Of a stretch of 40,571 nt of DNA, positions 9,301-15,636 are shown piece by piece. The notes under the pieces were generated by a model. The model did no database searches and had not been told where the DNA came from. It was given only the letters and a program-made list of their open reading frames with translations. Where the stretch lies: positions 1 to 40,571 of IMG/VR virus record IMGVR_UViG_3300012351_000002; one strand, written 5' to 3'. Positions within the stretch are counted from its first letter, which is position 1. Each line of letters begins with the position of its first letter. Source of the stretch: a virus. Position numbers and translations under genes: made by a program.

Positions 9301-9717
9301 CTGCGCACCACCTCCGCCAACTGCGTACCCGTGGTGCCTGGCGTGACGTATACCGCCACCGCCGAGGTTCGCAGCACGGCCACCATCACCGTGGCGGCCA
9401 CCATCGATTGGTACACCTCATCGCTGGTGTACATCAGCAGCAACGGAACCGGCTCGTCTCTGACGTCCGGGGCGTTTGCGCTGCGGACCGCCACGGGGGC
9501 AGCCCCGGCCAATGCTGCATTCGCCAGTTACGGCACAACCATTTCGGGATCTCCCGCGACCGGTACGTTGCTGTATTCGGATGCGATTGACTTCACGACG
9601 GCGGCATACAACTATCAGACGTTTACGGTGACGCGCGCGGTCAACGGCATCGCCAAGGCGCATCTGACGGATGCCGGGGTTTCGCTGTTCAACCCGTTCT
9701 ATCTAGGTCTGGAGTAA
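6355..9717 (+). CDS. Large minor tail / tail-tip protein with LamG-like and carbohydrate-binding-like domains
   Basis: 1120 residues, beginning on the base after the tape measure frame closes. The N-terminus (FSLNNRDGLFTDDNPLSPL) is typical of the big tail-tip proteins that follow actinophage tape measures and combine distal-tail and baseplate functions. Residues about 110-300 form a LamG/concanavalin-like sandwich. Residues about 933-1085 (GGFESGVTGWAATSA through TLLYSDAIDF) look like a CBM4/9-type carbohydrate-binding module. That module interrupts a domain whose flanks are ERITVSSI and QTFTVTRAVNGIAKAH. The protein probably contacts the cell surface. Confidence 0.82.
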   Translation: MATSHAPTDIDAEFYINGAWVNTISGNGFAHRVRGTDDKAAVTITRGTADYQGSVSAQTAAFSLNNRDGLFTDDNPLSPLFGLFGQNTRARLGVKSGGTWQEYLRMPDYRNTASQQYAYTADKATLDITGDIDIRVEFSPAYTRGREMVLASKWNTSGSQRSWMLLTQPDGGFKFWSSADGSATLAKTTTATVIAEETTRVAVRLTLDVDNGAAGRVYTFYTASSISGPWVSFYTATIAGTTSIFASTANLEIGTAGGGGTGFTTSDTFTGKVHGAEVYNGIAGTLVADFKPNGKTVEATTWADTCATPNTWLLSGSYARLASDRIRVAGELLTTPLNWDKTGVDVQVPVALAGMLARYSANKSTLGGCIYRFYRNKTEVTDYWPCEDAAGSAQAASVVTGGAAGKVFDVTFGSTTGMDGTTGSLTLNTALSSFARFQAGHNPGSTGNTTSIFYVRVNALPAAETVVSTSYVTGGTVRQCRFFIGPTTYRFDLIDAGGGVIFSGNSLFGAGASPLNQWIGMSINFAQSGSNYIANAVWHAVGGDVFFNDTFGGSPFAGTAGQFTRNNFVVGDAALAGMQIAHVILTHGANLINSSVLADASRAFTGELYGVRAQRLCSEENVYFQWRGDLNDTQPVGPQPVGTLYDVLVAGLKAAGGILTDIRDILGFELITPRFLGNRRGLVMDYSASHLADVPLPVTDTRYLVNDFTATRDGGSSARYIADDGRRKNVNDPPAGIGRWEKSDSFGAYADDQMPLIASQQVFFGTWEERRIPNLSIHLGRSEIAGSSALLTRVISTDLGDPVNLTGLSASPLPPNDLLTVIYGYTETIAGFQWEIVANTVPAGPYQVPILGDYSGRIPVLDVTDSTHTTLHGGVTSGATSFTAKTRVDTGPGAVTAWVDTTNYPSDIGSGVTIDVDVDGERITVSSITAPASSGALVSGGFESGVTGWAATSATLTQSSTFAFAGTFSALITVTGSPATALLRTTSANCVPVVPGVTYTATAEVRSTATITVAATIDWYTSSLVYISSNGTGSSLTSGAFALRTATGAAPANAAFASYGTTISGSPATGTLLYSDAIDFTTAAYNYQTFTVTRAVNGIAKAHLTDAGVSLFNPFYLGLE

Positions 9718-9718
9718 G

Positions 9719-10243
9719 ATGTCCACCACCTACGCCGTCGGCCAGCGGCTGACCGCCACCATCCTGCAAGCCCTGGCCGACGCCACCGTCAACCGGCCCG
9801 TATGCAGGCTCATCCAGCAATCCGCCCAGTCCCTGGCCGACAACGCGGACACTGCACTGGTATTCGGTGCCGGATCCGAGGATGTCGACACGTCCGGCGC
9901 GCACGATGAGGTCACGAACAATACACGGATCACTCCGACCAAGGCCGGGTATTACACGTTCTACGCCTTGCTGTTCGTGGTGGCTGCGACCGATTACGTG
10001 AACCTTCAGATCTACGTCAAGAAGAATGCAACAACCATTCTCCCCTCGTCCAGCAGGCAGGGTCCGAATGCAACATCCGGTTCCAGGTCGGTTCAGATCG
10101 TCGTGCCGTCGATCCCTATGAACGGCACGACGGACTTCATGGAGGCATTCGGCAACCAGGACTCGTCGGGTAGCCACAACACGGCCAGCTCGGGCAGCAA
10201 CACGTCATGTTTGTTCGGTATGGTGTACGAGCGAGACCTGTAG
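9719..10243 (+). CDS. Minor tail protein with C1q/TNF-like beta domain
   Basis: 174 residues. It starts two bases after the tail-tip gene. Residues about 1-40 are helical (GQRLTATILQALADATVNRP). The remainder is beta-rich with TPTKAGYYTFYALLFVV and ends in SCLFGMVYERDL, the order seen in C1q/TNF-like trimeric domains at the tips of phage fibres. It probably forms a receptor-binding or stabilising knob. The lack of any enzymatic motif and the position at the end of the tail block support this. Confidence 0.65.
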   Translation: MSTTYAVGQRLTATILQALADATVNRPVCRLIQQSAQSLADNADTALVFGAGSEDVDTSGAHDEVTNNTRITPTKAGYYTFYALLFVVAATDYVNLQIYVKKNATTILPSSSRQGPNATSGSRSVQIVVPSIPMNGTTDFMEAFGNQDSSGSHNTASSGSNTSCLFGMVYERDL

Positions 10244-10254
10244 AAGGAGGCGTC

Positions 10255-10545
10255 ATGCTCAGACCGGAACCGATGGAGATCCGCGCACACGATGATGCGG
10301 GTATCGACAATGACGTCGTCGCCACACACGAGCAGGTGGTGGCCGTCATGAACAGCGCGTTTGTGGATTATCGCCCGTTCGATCCGGACAGCGTGACGCC
10401 GCTGCCGGACGAGGGGCCGTACATGTGGACTATCCCTGTCCCGCAGCCGCTCTGGTATATCTGGGACGATAATCCGGACGGCACCACCACCACCGCCAAC
10501 GCGACGATCGACGGTCACAACTTCACGATGTTCTTCCGGCCGTAG
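10255..10545 (+). CDS. Small tail-end protein, unknown
   Basis: 96 residues. The ATG at 10255 is preferred because AAGGAGG lies directly upstream at a good distance. It is acidic and aromatic (PQPLWYIWDDNPDG, GHNFTMFFRP) with no recognised domain. It sits between the last fibre-like gene and the endolysin. Proteins of this size and place in Streptomyces phages are usually unassigned tail accessories. Confidence 0.6.
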   Translation: MLRPEPMEIRAHDDAGIDNDVVATHEQVVAVMNSAFVDYRPFDPDSVTPLPDEGPYMWTIPVPQPLWYIWDDNPDGTTTTANATIDGHNFTMFFRP

Positions 10546-10581
10546 GTTACGCTGCACGCCAGGAAGGGGGAAAGCAGTCTG

Positions 10582-11568
10582 ATGACAGTCTTCGGCTGGG
10601 ATATGTCGCATTTTGACTCTCCGTCGATTGGCGGCGCGATCGCTGACGGCATTCAGTTCGTCACGCACAAGGCAGGCGGAGACAGCAACGATGCTGAACT
10701 CGGCGCATGGTGGGACGGCGTCAAGGGCCTGGATCCGCGCGTCTGCCTCCTCGGTGCCTACTGGGTACTATATCCGGGCACTCCCGCCAGCCGGGCTGAC
10801 TCGTTCATCGCCCGGCTTGATTCCCAGTGCCCCGGCTGGCGGGACCGGCCGTTCCTGCTCCAGGTGGACTGTGAGAAGTGGAACGGTGATCCGGGCACGG
10901 TGCCCGGCAAGAGCGACATCAGGTCGTTCTGTGACCGGCTGGTGCAGCGGATGCCGAAGCTGCGGCCGGTCGTCTACGCCCCCAAGTGGGTATACGGGAG
11001 CATGCTGGACGGGCTCGACTACCCGCTCTGGGCCAGCTCCTACGTGACCGGGCAGGGCGGTTTCAAGGCGCTCTACCCCGGCGACGGGGATTCGCGCTGG
11101 AACGCGTACAGCGGCCAGAGGCCTGCCATCTTGCAGTACACGTCATCGGCCACCATCGGTGGCCAGACATTCTCCGATGCCAACGCCTTCCGGGGCACGC
11201 TGGCACAACTGACGGCGCTCGTCGCGCCTGGATGGAGTGACATGGCAACGCTCGACGCCGAAGATCTGGCCAACATCCGTAACGCTATCTGGGGCTACGA
11301 TCTGGACCCCTCGTCCGGTAACAGCTACAGCGCGGGCGGTGCGCTCTGGACAGTGTTCGGCCGGACCGGGGAACTGAACGCCCTGCCCGCACAGCTCGAC
11401 GCACTGAATGCCGCCGTCGCGGCGATCCCCGGCACGGACGCTGCCGCCCTGGCCGCCGAGGTAGTGGCAGGGGTGCTCGCAGGCCTGACCCCGGAGGTCA
11501 TTGCAGCGATCCCCGCGGAGCTGGCGCAGCAGGTGGTGGACGCCTTCTCGCAGCGCCTGGCTACGTAG
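10582..11568 (+). CDS. Endolysin, GH25-type muramidase
   Basis: 328 residues. The start follows a GGAAGGGGGAAAG site. Residues 1-210 resemble glycoside hydrolase family 25 lysozymes, which cut the MurNAc-GlcNAc bond of peptidoglycan. GWDMSHF supplies the first acidic residue (D7), QVDCEKW supplies D96 and E98, and YAPKWVYG fits the following barrel strand. Residues about 260-328 are alanine-rich and helical (TLDAEDLANIRNAIWGYD, VVAGVLAGLTPEV) and may bind the wall or oligomerise. No signal peptide is present, so it depends on a holin for release. The three small membrane-protein genes downstream fit a lysis cassette. Confidence 0.85.
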   Translation: MTVFGWDMSHFDSPSIGGAIADGIQFVTHKAGGDSNDAELGAWWDGVKGLDPRVCLLGAYWVLYPGTPASRADSFIARLDSQCPGWRDRPFLLQVDCEKWNGDPGTVPGKSDIRSFCDRLVQRMPKLRPVVYAPKWVYGSMLDGLDYPLWASSYVTGQGGFKALYPGDGDSRWNAYSGQRPAILQYTSSATIGGQTFSDANAFRGTLAQLTALVAPGWSDMATLDAEDLANIRNAIWGYDLDPSSGNSYSAGGALWTVFGRTGELNALPAQLDALNAAVAAIPGTDAAALAAEVVAGVLAGLTPEVIAAIPAELAQQVVDAFSQRLAT

Positions 11569-11570
11569 AG

Positions 11571-11597
11571 TACCGGCCCTCAGCCACCCTGCCGGTA
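11571..11597 (+). terminator. Short hairpin after the endolysin gene
   Basis: TACCGGC at 11571-11577 pairs with GCCGGTA at 11591-11597 around a 13-nt loop, just after the endolysin stop. There is no T-run, so it is a weak terminator or an mRNA-stabilising hairpin. Confidence 0.35.
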
Positions 11598-11639
11598 AGA
11601 TCCACTAGGAAAGCACGTGCGGGGAAAGGCGGATCATGC

Positions 11640-11909
11640 GTGAGCACACGCACACGCAAGTTGAACTGGTTCACGGTTTTCAAGGACGTGACCTCCTATC
11701 TGGGAGGCTGGGCGCTGATCGGGTATCAGGCGCTGGCCGTCCCACCGAAGGACGTGAACGTGTGGTTTCTCATTCTGGGCGGGTCACTGATCGGAGTGCC
11801 TGGGATCGCCGAGATCATCGCCTGGCGAAGGGATACGGCAAACTCCGGTGGATTGCTTCCTCCGCCGGACTCGGCATTGCCGCAATCCTCCTCATCGTCC
11901 ACCACCTGA
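11640..11909 (+). CDS. Lysis-cassette membrane protein (holin candidate)
   Basis: 89 residues with a GTG start at 11640. It starts KLNWFTVFKDVTSYLGGWAL and has two hydrophobic segments at about residues 20-34 and 42-62 (VWFLILGGSLIGVPGIAEII), followed by a proline/serine-rich tail. This matches a family of small membrane proteins found just after the endolysin in Streptomyces phages. It may be a holin or a holin partner. Another reading frame overlaps it, but this frame has the family features. Confidence 0.7.
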   Translation: MSTRTRKLNWFTVFKDVTSYLGGWALIGYQALAVPPKDVNVWFLILGGSLIGVPGIAEIIAWRRDTANSGGLLPPPDSALPQSSSSSTT

Positions 11910-11924
11910 TCGGGGGGTGAGCAG

Positions 11925-12212
11925 ATGCCGGGAGCTCCGGGGTGGCGCATCTGGCTGGTCACCGTGATTACCCTGATCGGCGGTATGGTGCTCAGCGTAT
12001 ACGTGAGCATCCATACTGCCGACGAGAATACCCAGCAGAGCATTCAGCGCGCACGAGCCGCGGGCGCTGAGCAGCAGCGTGTCGTATGCGGACTCATCAG
12101 CAGCATTCTGGACGCATATAAAGAGACGCCACCACCTACGGTGACCGGCAAGAACGTCGCCAATGCGTGGCTGGAGGAATACCGGATCATCGGCTGTCTA
12201 CCCCGGAGATGA
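11925..12212 (+). CDS. Membrane-anchored lysis-cassette protein
   Basis: 95 residues. One N-terminal membrane helix (residues about 8-29, LVTVITLIGGMVLSVYVSI) is followed by an outward-facing helical region with ETPPPTVTGKNVANAW and a terminal cysteine segment (YRIIGC). This layout recurs beside endolysin and holin genes in actinophages. Its role is unknown; a spanin-like or regulatory role in lysis is possible but not shown. The previous gene ends 15 bases upstream. Confidence 0.65.
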   Translation: MPGAPGWRIWLVTVITLIGGMVLSVYVSIHTADENTQQSIQRARAAGAEQQRVVCGLISSILDAYKETPPPTVTGKNVANAWLEEYRIIGCLPRR

Positions 12213-12218
12213 GCAATC

Positions 12219-12443
12219 ATGCCAGACCAAGCAGATCTCGGCAACGGTGTCAAGCGCGAGAGTAAGCGCGCCCTGCTCGTGCAGTTCGTTCTGTCCATCG
12301 CCGCCACTGCGGCCATCGGCTATCTTGGCACGCTCGATCTGAGCACGCTCCCCGGCTGGCTGACCGGAGCTGCCACCCTAGCCGTCTCCACGGCCGTCGG
12401 CTATCTCGTGGCGTACAAGACGAAAAACCCTGCCGTTCAGTAG
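12219..12443 (+). CDS. Holin, two membrane helices
   Basis: 74 residues. A short charged N-terminus (GVKRESKRALLVQF) leads into two hydrophobic helices (about residues 23-40 and 48-66) with a proline turn between them and a positively charged end (YKTKNPAVQ). Size, topology and place match class II-like holins of Streptomyces phages, which form the membrane lesion releasing the endolysin. The stop TAG at 12441-12443 overlaps the end of the convergent minus-strand gene by 7 bp. Confidence 0.7.
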   Translation: MPDQADLGNGVKRESKRALLVQFVLSIAATAAIGYLGTLDLSTLPGWLTGAATLAVSTAVGYLVAYKTKNPAVQ

Positions 12444-13015
12444 TCCTCGATCCGGAACGGTGTTTCGACGGCGATCCGCCGTTCCGGATCCCAGACCAGC
12501 TCGATGCCGCGCCGGTTCCATGGATCCAGGCCACCCCACACGGCCCCCCACGCCCCGGCAGGCTGCTCCTGAGTCAGCACCCACGGGCGGCAGATGGAGT
12601 CCCTGATCGGGCACGGTCCGGCGTTGCACAGGCGCCTGGCACGCTCCCGATCATGAATACCCGCCTGACTGGATTCGGTGTTCATGCCCGCCAGGGCAGC
12701 CCTCTGGCCGCGAACCGTGGTGCATGCTCCACCGGTGAAATCCGGATAGTTCTGTGCGTCGATCGGCTTGGCGACAGCCACCTTCATCTTTGGTCCGCGA
12801 TACCGAGGCTCCGGCACGTCAAACTTCCGATTCTCGCCCGAGCTGGCCCGGAATATATCGGCCAGATAGTTTGCCCGCGGGCACGTGCAACCCCCGCCCT
12901 TCCGGTGAATCCGGCGCACTGCACTCAGCGTGTTATGACTGGATGCCGAGCAATAGGCGGAGATCGCCCACGGCCCTCCGCCCGGCAAGCCTGCATATCC
13001 TGGCGATTTAGGCAT
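12437..13015 (-). CDS. WhiB-like iron-sulfur protein, divergent
   Basis: 192 residues. The C-terminal half resembles WhiB (Wbl) proteins: C98, C130, C135 and C142 could bind a [4Fe-4S] cluster, followed by the turn motif GAVWGG (residues 157-162) and basic residues. The central spacing is C-x4-C-x6-C instead of the usual C-x2-C-x5-C. Two extra cysteines (C43, C45) lie in an unfamiliar N-terminal half. Wbl proteins are actinobacterial transcription regulators, and phage copies can interfere with host division or superinfection. The start has GGTGGGAG upstream. It is the last gene of the leftward block. Confidence 0.55.
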   Translation of the reverse strand: MPKSPGYAGLPGGGPWAISAYCSASSHNTLSAVRRIHRKGGGCTCPRANYLADIFRASSGENRKFDVPEPRYRGPKMKVAVAKPIDAQNYPDFTGGACTTVRGQRAALAGMNTESSQAGIHDRERARRLCNAGPCPIRDSICRPWVLTQEQPAGAWGAVWGGLDPWNRRGIELVWDPERRIAVETPFRIEDY

Positions 13016-13151
13016 CGACGCGCTCCCACCTGATCACTAACAATGGGACTGGGCAAAAGTAGATCGCGCGAGGCGCTACATATATGCCAATCCAGACGTC
13101 TCTTGGTTCGATGTATAGGGAAAGGCGACCAAAATGCAGGCGTCCGGGCAT
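13008..13151 (-). CDS. Small conserved actinophage protein, 47 residues
   Basis: The frame encodes MPGRLHFGRLSLYIEPRD at its start, then VWIGIYVAPRAIYFCPV and VIRWERVDA. This resembles a small family repeatedly found in Streptomyces phages, with the same order of LHLGRL, PRD.WIG, YVAP and CP.P segments. The ATG at 13151 follows immediately on the stop of the upstream gene, and the TAA at 13010-13008 overlaps the start of the WhiB-like gene, so the three are translationally linked. Its function is unknown. Confidence 0.75.
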   Translation of the reverse strand: MPGRLHFGRLSLYIEPRDVWIGIYVAPRAIYFCPVPLLVIRWERVDA

Positions 13152-13352
13152 TCAGTCCTCCATTCCGTCTGCACACGGGATCAGGGCGAACAGCGGCAGG
13201 ACGCCGTGCTGAACGAACACTCCGCGCTTCACCAGTTTGCGCGCCGCCCGGATCTCCCGATAATCGCCCACCCATATGAGATTCGCGCGGCTCGCCTTGC
13301 CCCGGTCGATCAGCCGCTGCTGAATCGGCCCGATCTCAGTCGGCTTATGCAT
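13152..13352 (-). CDS. Small basic protein, unknown
   Basis: 66 residues from the ATG at 13352, which has GGGAGAAGAG upstream. It contains IGPIQQRLIDRGKASRANLI, then REIRAARKLVKRG, and a hydrophobic end (VLPLFALIPC). It is rich in arginine and lysine. This could be a compact helical, nucleic-acid-binding fold, but no family is recognised. Confidence 0.55.
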   Translation of the reverse strand: MHKPTEIGPIQQRLIDRGKASRANLIWVGDYREIRAARKLVKRGVFVQHGVLPLFALIPCADGMED

Positions 13353-13521
13353 CGCTCTTCTCCCACCATCGTCCCCCGCGGCGGACGACCGTTCTGAAGC
13401 AGGTAGGGCACATGCCGACATGCATGCCATCAAAATCGAGCGGTAGCTTGATTACATGATGCGCTCTAGGGGGCTGACCGAATTTGTAATGTTCGATGTG
13501 CACCACGCGTGCGCCGATCAT
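13345..13521 (-). CDS. Small CPTC-containing protein
   Basis: 58 residues. The ATG at 13521 overlaps the upstream stop (ATGA). The C-terminal half has MCPTCFRTVVRRGGRWW, half of a zinc-ribbon knuckle; histidines in the N-terminal half (VVHIEHYKF, RAHHVIKL) could supply the remaining ligands. It is probably a tiny metal-binding protein. Its function is unknown. Confidence 0.55.
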   Translation of the reverse strand: MIGARVVHIEHYKFGQPPRAHHVIKLPLDFDGMHVGMCPTCFRTVVRRGGRWWEKSDA

Positions 13522-13856
13522 CGAGCACCTTCCGCGTACATGCGCTCCAGCAGAGCGACCGTCTCGGCTCTGCGATCCTCCGGATATGACCATCTGTCGA
13601 TTCCGGCCTGCCGATCGGAGCAATGCGTCTTGAAGTCCTCCAAGCCGCCGATCTTGCGCAGCTTGATCAGATCATTCATGCCGAAATCGTCAAACGGTTC
13701 GGGGCACGAACACCCGGCACCCTCACCGTATACGAACGCGCCATCGGATTCACGCTTCCAGACGACGGTAAGGTCGAACTGGTAATTACCATCGGACCAG
13801 TCGATCTCGCCGATCGTCGCGAGTCCATACTTCTCCGGCTGTGAGTAGATGGTCAT
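13518..13856 (-). CDS. Conserved actinophage protein with GCSCPEPF motif
   Basis: 112 residues. It starts MTIYSQPEKYGLATIGEIDW and contains GCSCPEPFDDFGMNDLI (about residues 48-64), then an acidic helical C-terminus. Proteins with this layout are common single-copy genes in actinobacterial phages and appear to match a domain of unknown function (I believe DUF7574). Soluble. Overlaps neighbours by four bases at both ends, showing an operon. Confidence 0.65.
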   Translation of the reverse strand: MTIYSQPEKYGLATIGEIDWSDGNYQFDLTVVWKRESDGAFVYGEGAGCSCPEPFDDFGMNDLIKLRKIGGLEDFKTHCSDRQAGIDRWSYPEDRRAETVALLERMYAEGAR

Positions 13857-14197
13857 CGTGATTGCGCCTTCTCGGTCAGCGCGAATACCAGCGCCGTGAA
13901 ACCGCCTCCCGAGACCATCATCGCAACGGATGCCAGGGCATGCACGTAGGGCAGTTCCGCGGCCGGGAGATCGGTCACGTTCATGAAATGCACACCCACC
14001 ATGGCATTACCAATGGCGCCGATCATGCAAAATAGGCGCGCGGCCCGATCCTGCCACAGACTCCAGCGCCGGATCTTGAGATTCTCGGAGGTCTCGTCCG
14101 TCCTGGCCGCTGTCGGCCAGCGAAGCTCATCGTGCGCGTACAGCGTGGTGCGGGACTCCAGCCCCGGATAGGGCCGGTAATCGATCTCCGTGCTCAT
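13853..14197 (-). CDS. Small membrane protein, two helices
   Basis: 114 residues. The first half is soluble and charged (GLESRTTLYAHDELRW). Two membrane helices follow at about residues 55-74 (FCMIGAIGNAMVGVHFM) and 84-107 (ALASVAMMVSGGGFTALVFA). The start has GAGGAGAAGAGGAG upstream. It is the first gene after the promoter at 14279-14307. Its function is unknown; small phage membrane proteins of this kind sometimes block superinfection, but nothing here shows it. Confidence 0.65.
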   Translation of the reverse strand: MSTEIDYRPYPGLESRTTLYAHDELRWPTAARTDETSENLKIRRWSLWQDRAARLFCMIGAIGNAMVGVHFMNVTDLPAAELPYVHALASVAMMVSGGGFTALVFALTEKAQSR

Positions 14198-14225
14198 GAC
14201 TCCTCTTCTCCTCAGGTTCGATGTC

Positions 14226-14270
14226 CGCCCGGAGCAGTTACTAGCGTGCTCACTGGCCGCTCCGGGCGGC
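14226..14270 (-). promoter_or_regulatory. 5' leader hairpin of the leftmost minus-strand operon
   Basis: CCGCCCGGAGC at 14226-14236 pairs perfectly with GCTCCGGGCGG at 14260-14270 across a 23-nt loop. It lies between the putative transcription start (about 14272) and the ribosome binding site of the gene starting at 14197. It would form at the very 5' end of the mRNA and could attenuate or stabilise it. Confidence 0.5.
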
Positions 14271-14275
14271 TCAAC

Positions 14276-14307
14276 CTCAGTTTACTTCACCACTGAACGA
14301 GAAACAA
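14276..14307 (-). promoter_or_regulatory. Promoter with overlapping dyad operator
   Basis: On the minus strand a -35-like TTGTTT (14307-14302), 17 bp, then TAAACT (14284-14279). The dyad CTCAGT-N10-ACTGAA (14276-14297) covers the -10 and spacer. The -35 lies inside the stem of the terminator at 14297-14344, so upstream termination and new initiation share bases. Confidence 0.55.
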
Positions 14308-14344
14308 CCCCCCGCGTCCGAAGACATGAAGGGTTGTTTCTCGT
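14297..14344 (-). terminator. Terminator after the I36 inhibitor gene
   Basis: A perfect 14-bp stem: ACGAGAAACAACCC at 14297-14310 and its complement at 14331-14344, with a 20-nt loop. It lies 45 bp after the stop of the minus-strand gene ending at 14389. The AT-containing foot of the stem gives a partial T-tract on the minus strand. Confidence 0.65.
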
Positions 14345-14388
14345 CCGGCGCGGCCTTCCCCGGCGATCCCCGGACCCGCGCCGGTTGA

Positions 14389-14760
14389 TCAGTTGGAACG
14401 GAAGTACGAGGTGATGTCGTTGTTGAAGGCCGTACTCATCGCGCCCCTGCTGAGCGGATAGATGTGTCCCGGCGTGGTCTCGCACGAGCCCCCGTCGTAC
14501 ACGAACCAGTCGCTCAGCGAATTGTTGATGATGTAGGAGGCCTTGTTCCTGCTGGCCGTGGAGAGCTGGTAGCACACGGTCTGAGCATGCCCGGTCACCG
14601 ATGCCCATGCCAGGAAGCCGGTCCCGTCCGCGTTGTCGTACCAGCAGATATAGCCGGAAGGGCAGGCCGTGTCCGCGAACGCTGCCCCCGGTTCGCATCC
14701 CTGATCCAGTCCGACGGCCAGAAGGGCGACGGCGAGCAACGAGGTGATCTTCTTGAACAT
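14389..14760 (-). CDS. Secreted protein of the peptidase inhibitor I36 type
   Basis: 123 residues. It has a clear signal peptide (MFKKITSLLAVALLAVGL, cleavage probably after AFA at residue 29). The mature part reads CPSGYICWYDNADGTGF, with further cysteines at 63 and 93 and the KASYIINNSLSDWFVY segment. This is the beta/gamma-crystallin-like pattern of family I36, whose type member is the Streptomyces metalloproteinase inhibitor SMPI. AGGAG lies upstream. It would act outside the cell and is not needed to build a virion, so it is likely cargo. It is the last gene before a terminator, and a papain-like hydrolase gene precedes it. Actual inhibitory activity is not shown. Confidence 0.7.
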   Translation of the reverse strand: MFKKITSLLAVALLAVGLDQGCEPGAAFADTACPSGYICWYDNADGTGFLAWASVTGHAQTVCYQLSTASRNKASYIINNSLSDWFVYDGGSCETTPGHIYPLSRGAMSTAFNNDITSYFRSN

Positions 14761-14768
14761 GGATTCTC

Positions 14769-15356
14769 CTAGGGCTTGATGACTTGAGTACCGGGCAGCG
14801 ACAGCAGGCGCCCGTACAGCGCCGATGGCGTGACGTCCTGCGGAAGCCTGCCATCCGTGAACATGTGGAACCCGGCATCGCTGAGCGCCTGGTCGGCCAG
14901 TTGCGAGCAGATCATGTGCTCGCTGGAGGTCACGTACTCCCGGACCGACAGCGGATCGATACCAAGCCGGAGCGCGGTCAGCGCCGCGTAGTCCAGGAAG
15001 GAATACGGCGTGCCGAGATAGCTCACAGCCGCTGCGGCAACTCGCAGCGCCATGCCGTTGTAACCGGCGACGTATGCGGGTCGGAGGTAGGCGTAATCCT
15101 TCGTCCAGTAGTCCGCGGTCAGCTCGACATCCTCGGCGCCGCCCGGCATGGCCTGCATGAGCCGGGGACCCGCGCGGAGGACGCCGGGAGTGCCGTACAT
15201 GTCCTTGGCTGCTTGCACCACCACACCGACATGGTGCGGGTAGCCCGGCTGGCCGAGGAACGTCTGACCGGCCAGGATCAGCAGGTCCGCGCTCCACGGC
15301 GTGACATGCCGGGCGAACATGATGTCCCCCGGCAGCAGGTCGGCGAGGGCGCTCAC
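14769..15356 (-). CDS. Permuted papain-like (YiiX/NlpC-P60-type) hydrolase
   Basis: 195 residues from a GTG at 15356 that overlaps the upstream stop (GTGA) and has GGAGG just before it. The order LLPGDIMFAR, then PHHVGVVVQA, then YLGTPYSFLDYAAL, then MICSQLADQAL is that of circularly permuted papain-fold enzymes: the histidine of HHVG comes before the nucleophile cysteine of ICSQL. Such enzymes cut amide or ester bonds in lipids, peptides or cell-wall material. No signal peptide is seen, so it probably acts in the cell or as a delivered protein. Confidence 0.65.
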   Translation of the reverse strand: MSALADLLPGDIMFARHVTPWSADLLILAGQTFLGQPGYPHHVGVVVQAAKDMYGTPGVLRAGPRLMQAMPGGAEDVELTADYWTKDYAYLRPAYVAGYNGMALRVAAAAVSYLGTPYSFLDYAALTALRLGIDPLSVREYVTSSEHMICSQLADQALSDAGFHMFTDGRLPQDVTPSALYGRLLSLPGTQVIKP

Positions 15357-15565
15357 GCCTCCGTCCAGCCGGGAAGCGGATCGTACGGTTCTGGCACCCT
15401 GACCGGACTGGACAGGAGGCCAGAACCGCACGTCTTGCAACGCAAGCCTTGCGGCCACTGAACGACTCCCGGCGCGATGATCGGGATCGGGATGATCGTG
15501 TCCGCCGAAGACTCGCATTCATCGTTCACGCACTGCACTCGCAGATGTTTCGCTCGATCGCTCAT
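15353..15565 (-). CDS. Zinc-ribbon protein
   Basis: 70 residues. The ATG at 15565 has GAGGGGATGAG upstream. Two cysteine pairs (CVNDEC and CKTC) flank a 30-residue hydrophobic middle (IIPIPIIAPGVVQW), a zinc-ribbon layout. Its function is unknown. It is translationally coupled to the papain-like hydrolase gene. Confidence 0.6.
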   Translation of the reverse strand: MSDRAKHLRVQCVNDECESSADTIIPIPIIAPGVVQWPQGLRCKTCGSGLLSSPVRVPEPYDPLPGWTEA

Positions 15566-15636
15566 CTCATCCCCTCGATGACGAACCGCCCCAGACGGCA
15601 TGCCATGCAAGGCAAGATTCCGGGGCGGAGACTCGG

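Noticed and set aside
11636-11920. Alternative frame of the lysis membrane gene with a C-terminal hydrophobic helix, suggesting a frameshifted holin
   Set aside because: The N-terminal part of that frame is not protein-like. The 11640 frame matches the known small membrane family, including its proline/serine tail. No slippery site was found.
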